Below are positions 48,361 through 56,509 of a DNA stretch of 64,000 nt, piece after piece. A program made the translations under genes and the position numbers. The stretch covers positions 62,001-126,000 of the forward strand of contig JANQIX010000026.1 of assembly GCA_028281925.1 (NCBI GenBank), given 5' to 3'. The notes beneath the pieces were generated by a model. It was not told the DNA's origin, did no database searches, and saw only the letters and a list, made by a program, of their open reading frames with translations. Within the stretch, counting starts at the first letter, position 1. The number at the start of each line of letters is the position of its first letter. Origin of the DNA: Alphaproteobacteria bacterium (GTDB taxonomy: Bacteria; Pseudomonadota; Alphaproteobacteria; DSM-16000; Inquilinaceae).

Positions 48361-49269
48361 TCATCTGACGTCCGGAGCCAGGTCCAAACGCGGCACCGGC
48401 GGCAGCTCCGAAACCTCCTCCTCCTCGGCCGGAGTCGGAATTGCCGGCGGCTCGTCGGACTCCGTCTCCGAGAAATCCGTATAATCCGGGATGTCGGGAA
48501 TGTCCTGTTCAATCTCACCGTCCCGGATCTCCGCCTCGCGGAACTGCGTGTAAAGGCTGCGGATCGTTGCGTAGAAATCGACGGATGTGGCCCTCAGCTC
48601 GTCCGTCGCGTCGATCGTCCGGGCGCGCGCATCGATGATCGACAGCCCCAGCCGGCCATACCCGATGGCGTCCAACGCGGTGCTGTCGATGACGCGGGAC
48701 GTGATCGAGATCGGATCGGCCAGAGTCTCAACCACGAAACCCACCGTGTCGCGCACATTGGAGGGGCCGATGATCGGCAGCACCAGATACGGGCCGCTGT
48801 CGACCCCCCAGACGGCAAGCGTCTGGCCGAAATCTTCCGATTCGAAGGGAATGCCCTGATTGTTGTGGTTGGCCACGTCGACAAAGCCGCCTAAGCCGGC
48901 CACGGAGTTGATGAAGAACCGGGCCATCACATTGCCCGCACCTTCGAAATCGCCCTGCATCAACTCGTTGGCGAGGATCAGCGGGGACCGCAGATGGCGC
49001 AGCATATCCCGGGCGCGATCTTGCAGCGGTTCCGGGAAATAGTCCCGATATGTCTCCGCAACAGGCCGAATCAGGATCGTGTCGACGACCTCGTTCCCGG
49101 CGAAGATTGCCCGGTTGACCGGCTCGATCGGATCATAGACCGCGCCGGGCCCTTCATCGACCGAGTCCGTCGCCGCGCAGCCGGCTGCGCCCATGAGCAT
49201 CATGCCGACGACGACGCGGCGAGCCGCACTCGCCGGTTTCCAAGCCCGTCCGAAAATTCGCCCGTTCAC
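48361..49269 (-). CDS. mlaA: MlaA (VacJ) outer-membrane lipoprotein
   Basis: 302 residues. Lipobox LMGAAGC with lipidation at Cys31; core PIEPVNRAIFAGNEVVDTIL, RARDMLRHLRSPLILANELM, FFINSVAGLGGFVDVA, GPYLVLPIIGPSNVRDTVGF. It forms the outer-membrane donut that removes misplaced phospholipids and hands them to MlaC, whose gene follows. An acidic Glu/Pro-rich tail of about 50 residues is added at the C-terminus. Confidence 0.95.
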   Translation of the reverse strand: MNGRIFGRAWKPASAARRVVVGMMLMGAAGCAATDSVDEGPGAVYDPIEPVNRAIFAGNEVVDTILIRPVAETYRDYFPEPLQDRARDMLRHLRSPLILANELMQGDFEGAGNVMARFFINSVAGLGGFVDVANHNNQGIPFESEDFGQTLAVWGVDSGPYLVLPIIGPSNVRDTVGFVVETLADPISITSRVIDSTALDAIGYGRLGLSIIDARARTIDATDELRATSVDFYATIRSLYTQFREAEIRDGEIEQDIPDIPDYTDFSETESDEPPAIPTPAEEEEVSELPPVPRLDLAPDVR

Positions 49270-49926
49270 GTTCAGCCCCCAAGCGGAAAGGATCCGTCAG
49301 CAGTAACCGTCGCCCGCCGCCGCAACAGAGAATGCCGATGGTCCTCCGCGCGACAGTGCCCCCGTCGTATTATCGTTCTGGCGGGACGATCACCAGTATC
49401 TGACAAGAAATCCTCTGTCGTCAGCGGATTCAAGGACAGATGAGTTAGCATACAGTTACCCTCTTGGCCAGAACGCAACGGCACTCCTGTGGTCCATGCC
49501 ACGTCCCCCGTGGGCTCGCCTTTCGTTACACCAACGGTCGCGCCGCCAGCCCGCCGCTCGGTTCGATCTCTCGCCAAGTCGACAGGCCTCCATTGCTGGA
49601 TGCGCCAATCCGACGCCCGGTTACACCAGCTGCGAGCCGAAGCCCGATCGCGAGGTATGGGCAAGACTCTGAAACGTTGTGATCGCACTGGTATACCGAC
49701 CACCTTTACGTATCATTGGCGGGATCGGATCGAAGGGTGCGACGCTGAAGCCCTCCGCATTGCCTTTGGACGGCATCTGGCACCACAGAGCCGATCACGC
49801 TAGAAGCCTGTCGAAGGCGGACTGTTCGCGATAGTGAAGGTAACCTGACGATTGTCCCGCGCGCCGGAGGCCGTCGCCACCCTTCACCGCTGGGAACCGG
49901 ATGGCGATCCCAGGGGTGACGGGACG
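49270..49926. other. Intergenic stretch upstream of mlaA and the ArsR gene
   Basis: 657 bases between divergent genes. It is less GC-biased than the coding DNA and has stops in all frames, apart from short open stretches (for example 49489-49803) that resemble no protein. It should contain both promoters. A T-loop-like GGTTCGAT near 49559 has no tRNA around it. Confidence 0.5.
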
Positions 49927-50856
49927 ATGGAACAACTTCTCACCGCCCTGAAGGCCGCATCGGAGCCGACGCGCCTGCGCATTCTGACCCTCTGCCGCCG
50001 CAGCGAGCTGACCGTGACGGACCTCACCCAGATCCTCGGCCAGAGCCAGCCGCGGGTGTCACGGCACCTGAAGCTGCTGTGCGATGCGCGCCTGTTGGAC
50101 CGGTTCCGCGAGGGCACGTTTGCCTATTTCCGCCTTGCCGACCGCGGGCCAGCGGCCCAGTTGGCCCAGACGCTCGTCACCCAGATCCCCCTCGACGACC
50201 CAGTCCTGAAGCGGGACGTCGAACGGCTGGAGACCATCAAACGGGAACGCGCGACTGCGGCATCGGCCTATTTCCGGAACAACGCGGTCCGTTGGGACGA
50301 GATCCGCAGCCTGCACATTCCGGACAGCGAGGTGGAACGCGAGATCATGGGTCTCGTGCCGGCTGCCGGTGTCGGGGATCTGCTGGACCTCGGCACCGGT
50401 ACGGGGCGCATGCTGATCGTGCTCGGCCCGCTGGCCCGGCGGGGTATCGGCATCGATATGTCGCGTGAGATGCTGGCGGTCGCACGCGCCAATCTGGACC
50501 GCGCCGGTCTGCCGCAATGCCAGGTACGCCAGGGCGACCTCTATCAACTGCCGCTGGCGCCGGCTGCGGCCGACTTCGCCGTGATGCACCAGGTGCTGCA
50601 CTTTCTGGAGGACCCGGCCGACGCCGTTGTCGAGGCCGCACGTGTGATCCGCCCCGGCGGCCTGCTGGCGATCGCCGATTTCGCAGCGCATGAGGTGGAA
50701 GCGCTGCAGCGCGAGCACGCGCATCGCTGGCTCGGTTTCCCGGACGAAACGGTCGCCCGCTGGCTGGCCGACGCCGGCTTCCAGCCCGAGCACATCCGCC
50801 ACCTGCCCGGCGATCCGCTGACCGTGACGATCTGGGCGGGCCGGCGGGTGTCGTAG
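49927..50856 (+). CDS. ArsR-type regulator fused to a SAM-dependent methyltransferase domain
   Basis: 309 residues. N-terminal winged HTH (about 1-95: ASEPTRLRILTLCRRSELTV, LGQSQPRVSRHLKLLCDARL) followed by a class I methyltransferase-like domain (about 140-300: LLDLGTGTGRMLIVLGPLAR, GIDMSREMLAVAR, HQVLHFLEDPADAVVEAARV). The HTH lacks the cysteine pairs of metal sensors. The layout matches SahR-type regulators that sense S-adenosylhomocysteine and control methionine-cycle genes, but no met gene is next to it here. ATG 49927 chosen; 49852 is upstream in frame. Confidence 0.88.
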   Translation: MEQLLTALKAASEPTRLRILTLCRRSELTVTDLTQILGQSQPRVSRHLKLLCDARLLDRFREGTFAYFRLADRGPAAQLAQTLVTQIPLDDPVLKRDVERLETIKRERATAASAYFRNNAVRWDEIRSLHIPDSEVEREIMGLVPAAGVGDLLDLGTGTGRMLIVLGPLARRGIGIDMSREMLAVARANLDRAGLPQCQVRQGDLYQLPLAPAAADFAVMHQVLHFLEDPADAVVEAARVIRPGGLLAIADFAAHEVEALQREHAHRWLGFPDETVARWLADAGFQPEHIRHLPGDPLTVTIWAGRRVS

Positions 50857-50890
50857 CGGGTACGGCCAATCCGCATTCGCTTCCCAGCGC

Positions 50891-52498
50891 TCACGCGGAG
50901 CAGACGATATCCGCGCCCTTTTCTGCCACCATCAGCGAAGGTGCGTTCGTGTTGGCTGACGTTATGTTGGGAAAGACGGACGCATCGATAACGCGCAACG
51001 CATCGACGCCGTAGACTTTGAGCGATGGGTCGACGACGCCAGTGTCGGTTTCGGGCGCCATTCTGCACGTCCCGCACGGATGATAGACGGACGCCGCCCG
51101 TCTCCGGAAGTCGCCGAGGATATCATCCTCGGTCGCCTGCGAGGGATCGAAGGGCGGCGCGACCGCGATGAGCGAACGCATCGCTGACGTCTCTTGCAGG
51201 CGGCCGATCAAGCGCGCACCTGCGATGACGTCCGCGACATCCTTCTCCGTGCTTAGGTAATTCGGTCGGATGACCGGGGCGGCCGAGGCATCCGATGAAG
51301 CGATATCGACCCGGCCTGTGCTCGACGGGCGGGTCGAATTGAATCCAAGGATGAAGCCTGGAAATGGATCGGGCTTGAATAACTCGCGCCGTTCAACGAG
51401 CTCGGCAGAATAGCTAATCGGATTGAAATACAACTGCATATCGGGTCGAGGCAGCTCCGGCGTGCTGCGCACCATTCCACCGAACTGGTTCACGCCGATG
51501 CTGAGCGGCCCGCTTCGGCTCATGAGGAACCGGAGAGCAACGGAGATGCGCCCGGGCCAGTTGCCAAGCACATTGTTCAATGTCGGCTTCGCGGCCCGAT
51601 AGTAGTAGTTAACACCGAGATGATCCTGCAATCCGCCGCCGACCGCGTCGTTCGCGTACACAACGTCGACCCCGAGGGACGAGAGCAATGCCCCTGGTCC
51701 GACGCCCGATCTCTGCAGAAGGCCCGGCGACCCAATGGCGCCGGCGGCGAGAATAACCTCTGCGCGAGCGGTGGCCTGCTCGGTACTCGAATTCCGCTCG
51801 TACTCGACGCCGACGGCGCGTCGATCCTGGAAGATGACGCGTTTCACGACGGCTTCGCTTCGAACGACGAGATTGGTTCGACGTAGCGCCGGGCGCAGGA
51901 AGGCGATCGAAGCCGAACAGCGCCAGCCCCGCCGGGTTGTCACATTGTAGCCGCCGACGCCTTCGGGATCGGCGCTGTTGACGTCGGTTGCGCGACGCAG
52001 TCCAACTTCCGACGCTGCTTCGAGAAAGTGTCTCTTGACCGGATGGTAGTCAGCGTCACGGTTGCAGACCCAGAGCGGTCCGTCGCCAAAACTCGAGCCA
52101 TCTTCGAGAACTCTGCGCTCAAATCGACTGTAGAACTGAGCGACTTCGGCCCAGCCCCAACCTGGATTGCCAGCCTCGCGCCAGTCTTCATAGTCGCTGG
52201 GCATACCGTGCGAGTAAACCATCGCATTGATGGAACTAGATCCACCAAGAACCTTACCTCGAGGAAAATAGATCTGGCGATCGCCCAGAAGTGGCTCAGG
52301 TTCCGAATAGAACTTCCAGTTAAATCTAGGATTAAAAAACGTCTTCCCATACCCAATCGGGAGATGAATCCAGAGCGAGCGATCGGGCCCTCCAGCCTCA
52401 AGCAGCAGGACGGAGCGCTTGCCGTCGGCGGTCAAACGGTCCGCCAGGACGCATCCGGCCGAGCCGCCACCGACGATGATGAAATCGAACTGCTCCAA
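50891..52498 (-). CDS. GMC-family FAD oxidoreductase, choline-dehydrogenase-like
   Basis: 535 residues. FAD-binding FIIVGGGSAGCVLADRL (about 5-21) and LLLEAGG; GMC signatures RGKVLGGSSSINAMVYSHG (about 80-98) and ILAAGAIGSPGLLQRSGVGP; C-terminal catalytic SVYHPCGTCRMAPE with the active His, and NTNAPSLMVAEKGADIV. It oxidises an alcohol; which one is unknown, and no betaine-aldehyde dehydrogenase or betI is near. Start is a TTG at 52498 with GGGGA upstream. Codon use is visibly less GC-rich than the neighbours (many AAT, TCG, TAC, GAA), suggesting transfer. Confidence 0.88.
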   Translation of the reverse strand: MEQFDFIIVGGGSAGCVLADRLTADGKRSVLLLEAGGPDRSLWIHLPIGYGKTFFNPRFNWKFYSEPEPLLGDRQIYFPRGKVLGGSSSINAMVYSHGMPSDYEDWREAGNPGWGWAEVAQFYSRFERRVLEDGSSFGDGPLWVCNRDADYHPVKRHFLEAASEVGLRRATDVNSADPEGVGGYNVTTRRGWRCSASIAFLRPALRRTNLVVRSEAVVKRVIFQDRRAVGVEYERNSSTEQATARAEVILAAGAIGSPGLLQRSGVGPGALLSSLGVDVVYANDAVGGGLQDHLGVNYYYRAAKPTLNNVLGNWPGRISVALRFLMSRSGPLSIGVNQFGGMVRSTPELPRPDMQLYFNPISYSAELVERRELFKPDPFPGFILGFNSTRPSSTGRVDIASSDASAAPVIRPNYLSTEKDVADVIAGARLIGRLQETSAMRSLIAVAPPFDPSQATEDDILGDFRRRAASVYHPCGTCRMAPETDTGVVDPSLKVYGVDALRVIDASVFPNITSANTNAPSLMVAEKGADIVCSA

Positions 52499-53286
52499 CA
52501 GATTATCCCCATCATGCCTTCGAAGTCTGAAGAAGACTTCACCGAGGTTTCGTACAGCACCTTCGCGCCGACGACGAGCCGCTCTCTGAACCGGAACCCA
52601 TGCAGATGCGCCATGTCGGATTAGAGCTCAAGTGCCGCCAATGCCCTTGAGGGGGCCTCAGGTTCAGGAACTGCCGCACTTCGATCCCGCGTGGTTCATG
52701 ACCGGAGGCTGGGGCGCTCCGGACGCATCTCGCCACTCGCAGCAGGCGACGTCGTGCCAACACCGGTCGTCCCAGGCATCCGACGTTCAAGTCCGGAACC
52801 GTCCCTGAGCGGTCGGCTGGGCAACGTCCTCGGAGACTGACAGCCTTACCCACAGCTGCGGCCAGTCGGTGTTCTGCCACTCGTGATCCGAGACCGTCAT
52901 CCCCAGCCCGTCAAGCTCAACGACGTCGACCGGCAGGCTTGGCTTGCTCTCCCCTCGGATCGATGATCTCTACGCCCCGTACCCGGCCGCGACTGACGCT
53001 GACGTTCCCCGGGATCGCGGGTGACCTTGAACGTCGGGCACCTTATTGATGCCCGGTTTGGACCTTAAGACTGTCTGCCGCAGCCCGTACCAATTGCCAA
53101 TTCGAACTCTTGCTTCGACTATAGCCGCCGATGTTCGGCCCTCCGGGAGTTGCAGAGTGAATCAGCCCGACGCCTGATCAACCCACCGCGCATGCCCCGT
53201 TGAAGCGGCCGTTCCCTCCGACCTCGCCCATGGCCCCTCCTGATGGCGGCCCACCCGTGTCCGAAGTTCTTGAAGGAAGATCTGCC
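52499..53286. other. Gene-poor stretch with possible decayed coding remnants
   Basis: 788 bases beside the GMC gene. On the minus strand, 52787 to about 53035 can be read as a protein-like sequence only by changing frame once near 52950: SVSRGRVRGVEIIDPRG in one frame and LPVDVVELDGLGMTVSDHEW in the other, stopping at 52787. A short frame MAHLHGFRFRERLVVGAK starts at 52614 and overlaps the GMC start out of frame. No repeat or transposase is recognised. Confidence 0.35.
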
Positions 53287-54192
53287 ATGTCCCGCGATCA
53301 CAGTGACCGTCGCCCGACCCTCCCCTCCGCTTCGTCCGATGGCGTTCCGCCGGATGTCCTTCAGCGCCTGGCGTCCGGCGGTCCCAGCGTTGGGCGCCGG
53401 CCTTTGGGGGCGGCGGCGTTGCGCGCGCTGGCGACCATCTTTGTGTTCGCCACACCGATCCAGCCAGGCGTCGCCCAATCCCCAACGCTGCGCGGCTGCA
53501 CCCTGACGGAGGAAGAGTTCCGGGAACTCATTGGCGATGACGAAGCGACGTTCCGCAGCAGCATGGTGTTCGTCATGGACGACGGCACGCTGGTCAGCGA
53601 CACCTCCGGCGATCCTCGGCTGGACGCCGCCTTTGGACAGTTGCTGGCGGATCTTGCTACGAGAGTCCAGGTCCGTCCTGGCTTCGGCTTCTTCGACGAC
53701 AGGGGCAGCCCGAATGCGTTTGCGACGACCTACACGCTCATGCCCAACACCCAGGGCACGGTGGTCATCGGGACCACATTGATGAATGACTATTTGCGCA
53801 ACCCGGAATTCCGGCAGCATGGCGACCTACTGCTCATGGCCGTCTGCGCGCACGAGTTCGGCCACATCAAGCAGTATTTCCACCAGCCCAACCTGGGACT
53901 GTACGATCGCCTGGTCAGCATGCACCCAACGGTGAAATTCCTGGAGCTGCACGCCGACTTTCTGTCCGGCTACTATATGGGCACGCGCGGGTCCCAGTTC
54001 TCGGACGAGCAGCTGGTGGTCATCGGCCGGGGCTATGAGGCTATGGGCGACATCTACTACAACGACCCCAACCACCACGGCACCAATGCCGAGCGGATCG
54101 CCGCGATCGAGAACGGCTACCTCATGGGCTCACTGACGGGTGGGGGCATCGACGACGCTATCGAGGCCGGCCTTTACTATCTTCGCGCCTAA
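53287..54192 (+). CDS. Secreted or membrane-anchored HExxH metalloprotease-like protein
   Basis: 301 residues. ATG 53287 follows GAAGGAAGA; a hydrophobic segment (about 43-60, LGAAALRALATIFVFATP) acts as signal after an unusually long polar leader. The zinc site is HEFGH (189-193) and a likely third ligand is in ELHAD (220-224); the preceding GTVVIGTTLMNDYLR is typical of M48-like peptidases. It is far from the standard HtpX/LoiP families in the rest. Stands alone. Peptidase activity is inferred from the motif only. Confidence 0.75.
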   Translation: MSRDHSDRRPTLPSASSDGVPPDVLQRLASGGPSVGRRPLGAAALRALATIFVFATPIQPGVAQSPTLRGCTLTEEEFRELIGDDEATFRSSMVFVMDDGTLVSDTSGDPRLDAAFGQLLADLATRVQVRPGFGFFDDRGSPNAFATTYTLMPNTQGTVVIGTTLMNDYLRNPEFRQHGDLLLMAVCAHEFGHIKQYFHQPNLGLYDRLVSMHPTVKFLELHADFLSGYYMGTRGSQFSDEQLVVIGRGYEAMGDIYYNDPNHHGTNAERIAAIENGYLMGSLTGGGIDDAIEAGLYYLRA

Positions 54193-54340
54193 GCAGCCGC
54201 ATCGCCTGAGGGCGCCGGCGCACGAATCCGTGTTTTGGTTGCCGCCTCGCGGACAATCTCCTCACCTTCCGCCGCTGGGTTGAGGCGCGGTTGGTCGCTC
54301 GATCAGAACGAGACCACGCCGCCGCGGGCAGGTGCCGCCG

Positions 54341-54874
54341 CTACCGCCGGTACCAGAACCGCGCCGGGCCGGTGTCCAGGTGCACGAAGCGGCCGCGCCA
54401 ATAGATGCCCCAGCCGCCCTGGCCAATGCCGCGGCTGAGGTTGGCGAGGATGTGGATGCCGTAGCCTTCGACGGAGATGTCCGCGGCCTGGCCGCGCAGG
54501 TGATAGCTGTTCAGCGCCGCCCCTTCAGAGACCAGGCGCGCGTTGGTCTCCGGCGTGCGGTAGCCGGAATGGATGTTCAGCATGGGCACATGGCCGCGGG
54601 CGCGGAGATAGCGCTGCTGCAGGCGCCACAGGATGTCGAACAGGCGCACATCCATATAGACCGCGGCATCGGCATGGTGGTCGCGCAGCAAGAGGTTCAG
54701 CCGCTCGCCCATCTCCGCCACATAGCCCGCGCCGTCGTGATAGACATCGTCGAAGGTCTCGCCGGTGTGGACGTTGCGCAGACGCAGGCTGCGCGGCGCC
54801 TCCGCGGCGGCGGGCGTCGCAATGCCGCACGCGACGGCAGCCGACAGGCCGGCCAGACAGGCACGGCGGCCCAT
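54341..54874 (-). CDS. YcbK/DUF882 family (M15-like) protein
   Basis: 177 residues. A twin-arginine-like leader (MGRRACLAGLSAAVACG) and export signal to about residue 25, then the DUF882 domain related to peptidase M15: LNIHSGYRTPETNARLVSEG, SYHLRGQAADISVEG and FVHLDTGPARFWYR, giving the H-x6-D and H zinc ligands. Members probably trim or bind peptidoglycan in the periplasm. The open frame extends to 55048, but the Tat-like leader favours the ATG at 54874. Confidence 0.88.
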   Translation of the reverse strand: MGRRACLAGLSAAVACGIATPAAAEAPRSLRLRNVHTGETFDDVYHDGAGYVAEMGERLNLLLRDHHADAAVYMDVRLFDILWRLQQRYLRARGHVPMLNIHSGYRTPETNARLVSEGAALNSYHLRGQAADISVEGYGIHILANLSRGIGQGGWGIYWRGRFVHLDTGPARFWYRR

Positions 54875-55032
54875 GGCGCCGGCAGCGGTTGCCGGGGGGC
54901 AATGCAGCCCCTGGTCTGCTGAGCCGCGCACGATGGTCGCCCCCTTACGCAAGTCTTGATCTCGATATGCGCCGGGCGCTACCAACGCGTGCAACCTGAC
55001 TGCGCCTGCGGTTACCGACCCGGACCAATGAC

Positions 55033-55209
55033 ATGACGATCGCCTCACCCTGCGTCAAGATATGCCTCCTGGATGCCGAACGGCGCTATTGCACCGGCTG
55101 TTACCGGACCGTCCAGGAGATCGCCGGGTGGGCGCGGATGAGCGATGCGGAACGCGAGCAGGTGCTGACCCTTCTGCCGGAAAGGCAGAACCGCCTCACC
55201 GCCGCCTGA
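55033..55209 (+). CDS. DUF1289 family small cysteine-rich protein
   Basis: 58 residues: SPCVKICLLDAERRYCTGCY holds the four conserved cysteines (CVKIC, CTGC), followed by RTVQEIAGWARMSDAEREQV, the standard DUF1289 pattern. Likely a small zinc-binding cytoplasmic protein of unknown role. Easy to miss because of its length. Divergent from the YcbK-like gene. Confidence 0.9.
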   Translation: MTIASPCVKICLLDAERRYCTGCYRTVQEIAGWARMSDAEREQVLTLLPERQNRLTAA

Positions 55210-55275
55210 CCAACCCGTTCATCGGGCCAAGCCGCCGGCCGGGGCGTCAGTGCAGCCCCGGTCTGTGCTTTCCAA

Positions 55276-56205
55276 TCACTCCACCCGCATCACATAGACG
55301 ACGGTGACATGCGGCGGCAGCACGCTGGCGTCATGTGTGTCGTCGCCGGCCGGCTCGGTCGCGACGGTCTCGGTTTCGGCGGCCTCATCCCCCGCTGCCG
55401 GTACGGTGACGTCATGTGCATGACCGCCGGTCTCCAGTGTGGTCGCCTCCACCTCGGCACCGGCTTCGTCGCCGCCCACCAGGAACAGCCCTCGCAGATC
55501 CGGTGTGGCCTGGCCCGCAAGCGGGCCGCTTTCGATGGTCCGGCCGTCGCAGATCACGAAGCCTTCCGGCACCGTTCCGCCATCAGAATAATCCGGATGC
55601 CAGGGCACGATCGCACCGACGGGCACCAGGCCGCTGGCCACCATGTCACGGACACCGGCTGACATCTCATCCAGCGCCTCCGCCGTAGCGGCCGCCGCCA
55701 GCCCTGCGGACAGCGCCTCAAGCTGCCCGTCGCGCGCGCCTGCGGCTTCGGCCAAAGCCGCCTGATCCGCGCTCAGCTGGTCCACCGCGGCGCCCACGGC
55801 CTCTGCGGTCTCGCCCAGGCTCGTGACATCGGCCACGACAGCCTCCAGACCGGCTTCCGTCGCAGCGAGGCCGTCGCCCAGTTCGCCGACCGTCTGCTCC
55901 AGCGCTGCCATCGCCTCGTCCTGCACGGCCGACCCGTCGGAGACAAGCGCGGCGAGCTCCGCAACGCTATCCGTGAGGCCGCCAAATTCCTCGGCAGGAA
56001 CGGTCGTCACGACGGACTCTTCCATGGCTGCGACACGATCCGCGATGTCGGCCACGCCGGCGTCCGTCAGGTCCGATACGGTATCCTCCAATGTGTCGAC
56101 CCGGCCTGCGACATCCTTTGGCACCGCCGTGGCCGCCACATAACCGGACAGCGCCAACGCCGCCACGCCAGCCACGAGCGCAAATTTGCTCAGCCCATCC
56201 GCCAT
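55276..56205 (-). CDS. Membrane-anchored coiled-coil protein with a C-terminal phage tail-collar-like domain
   Basis: 309 residues. One N-terminal membrane helix (about 7-27), a long Ala/Glu/Val-rich coiled coil (about 30-190, repeats such as VDTLEDTVSDLTDAGV), then a domain like the phage tail-fibre collar (about 194-309): VPVGAIVPWHPDY, PEGFVICDGRTI, TPDLRGLFLVGG, GGHAHDV and the closing PPHVTVVYVMRVE. Tail-collar domains trimerise. The ATG at 56205 lies before the helix. No other phage gene is nearby. Probably a trimeric cell-envelope stalk; function unknown. Confidence 0.75.
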   Translation of the reverse strand: MADGLSKFALVAGVAALALSGYVAATAVPKDVAGRVDTLEDTVSDLTDAGVADIADRVAAMEESVVTTVPAEEFGGLTDSVAELAALVSDGSAVQDEAMAALEQTVGELGDGLAATEAGLEAVVADVTSLGETAEAVGAAVDQLSADQAALAEAAGARDGQLEALSAGLAAAATAEALDEMSAGVRDMVASGLVPVGAIVPWHPDYSDGGTVPEGFVICDGRTIESGPLAGQATPDLRGLFLVGGDEAGAEVEATTLETGGHAHDVTVPAAGDEAAETETVATEPAGDDTHDASVLPPHVTVVYVMRVE

Positions 56206-56509
56206 CGATTCGTCCTTCTTTCGTGAAAAGCCCAGATGCCGGGCCGGGATGATACCGTCGGCCGAGAGGTCCGCAACGGCGGCGGCATAATCGTTCGCAG
56301 GGTGCCGCCCATCAACCTTGCATTCCGTTAACGGCCACCGCAGCATTCACCGGCGACCGGCCGCGGCCTGCCGCAATATCCGACGATGACAGCCGACCGG
56401 GGCGGACGCGATCCGCGGCGACCGGGATCGGCAGTCGCTCCGCGGCGACGGTGGCCAAGAGCTGCGAGACCGCCCCTATGCCCGTTTCCGTTAGCGCGAT
56501 CGCCTGACC
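56206..56509. other. Divergent intergenic stretch before the ClC gene
   Basis: 304 bases between the tail-collar gene (leftward) and the ClC gene (rightward). No convincing small gene, hairpin or palindrome was seen; it should carry both promoters. Confidence 0.4.

Noticed and set aside
49540-49680. tRNA-like T-loop GGTTCGAT near 49559
   Set aside because: No acceptor stem, D arm or anticodon arm can be folded around it.
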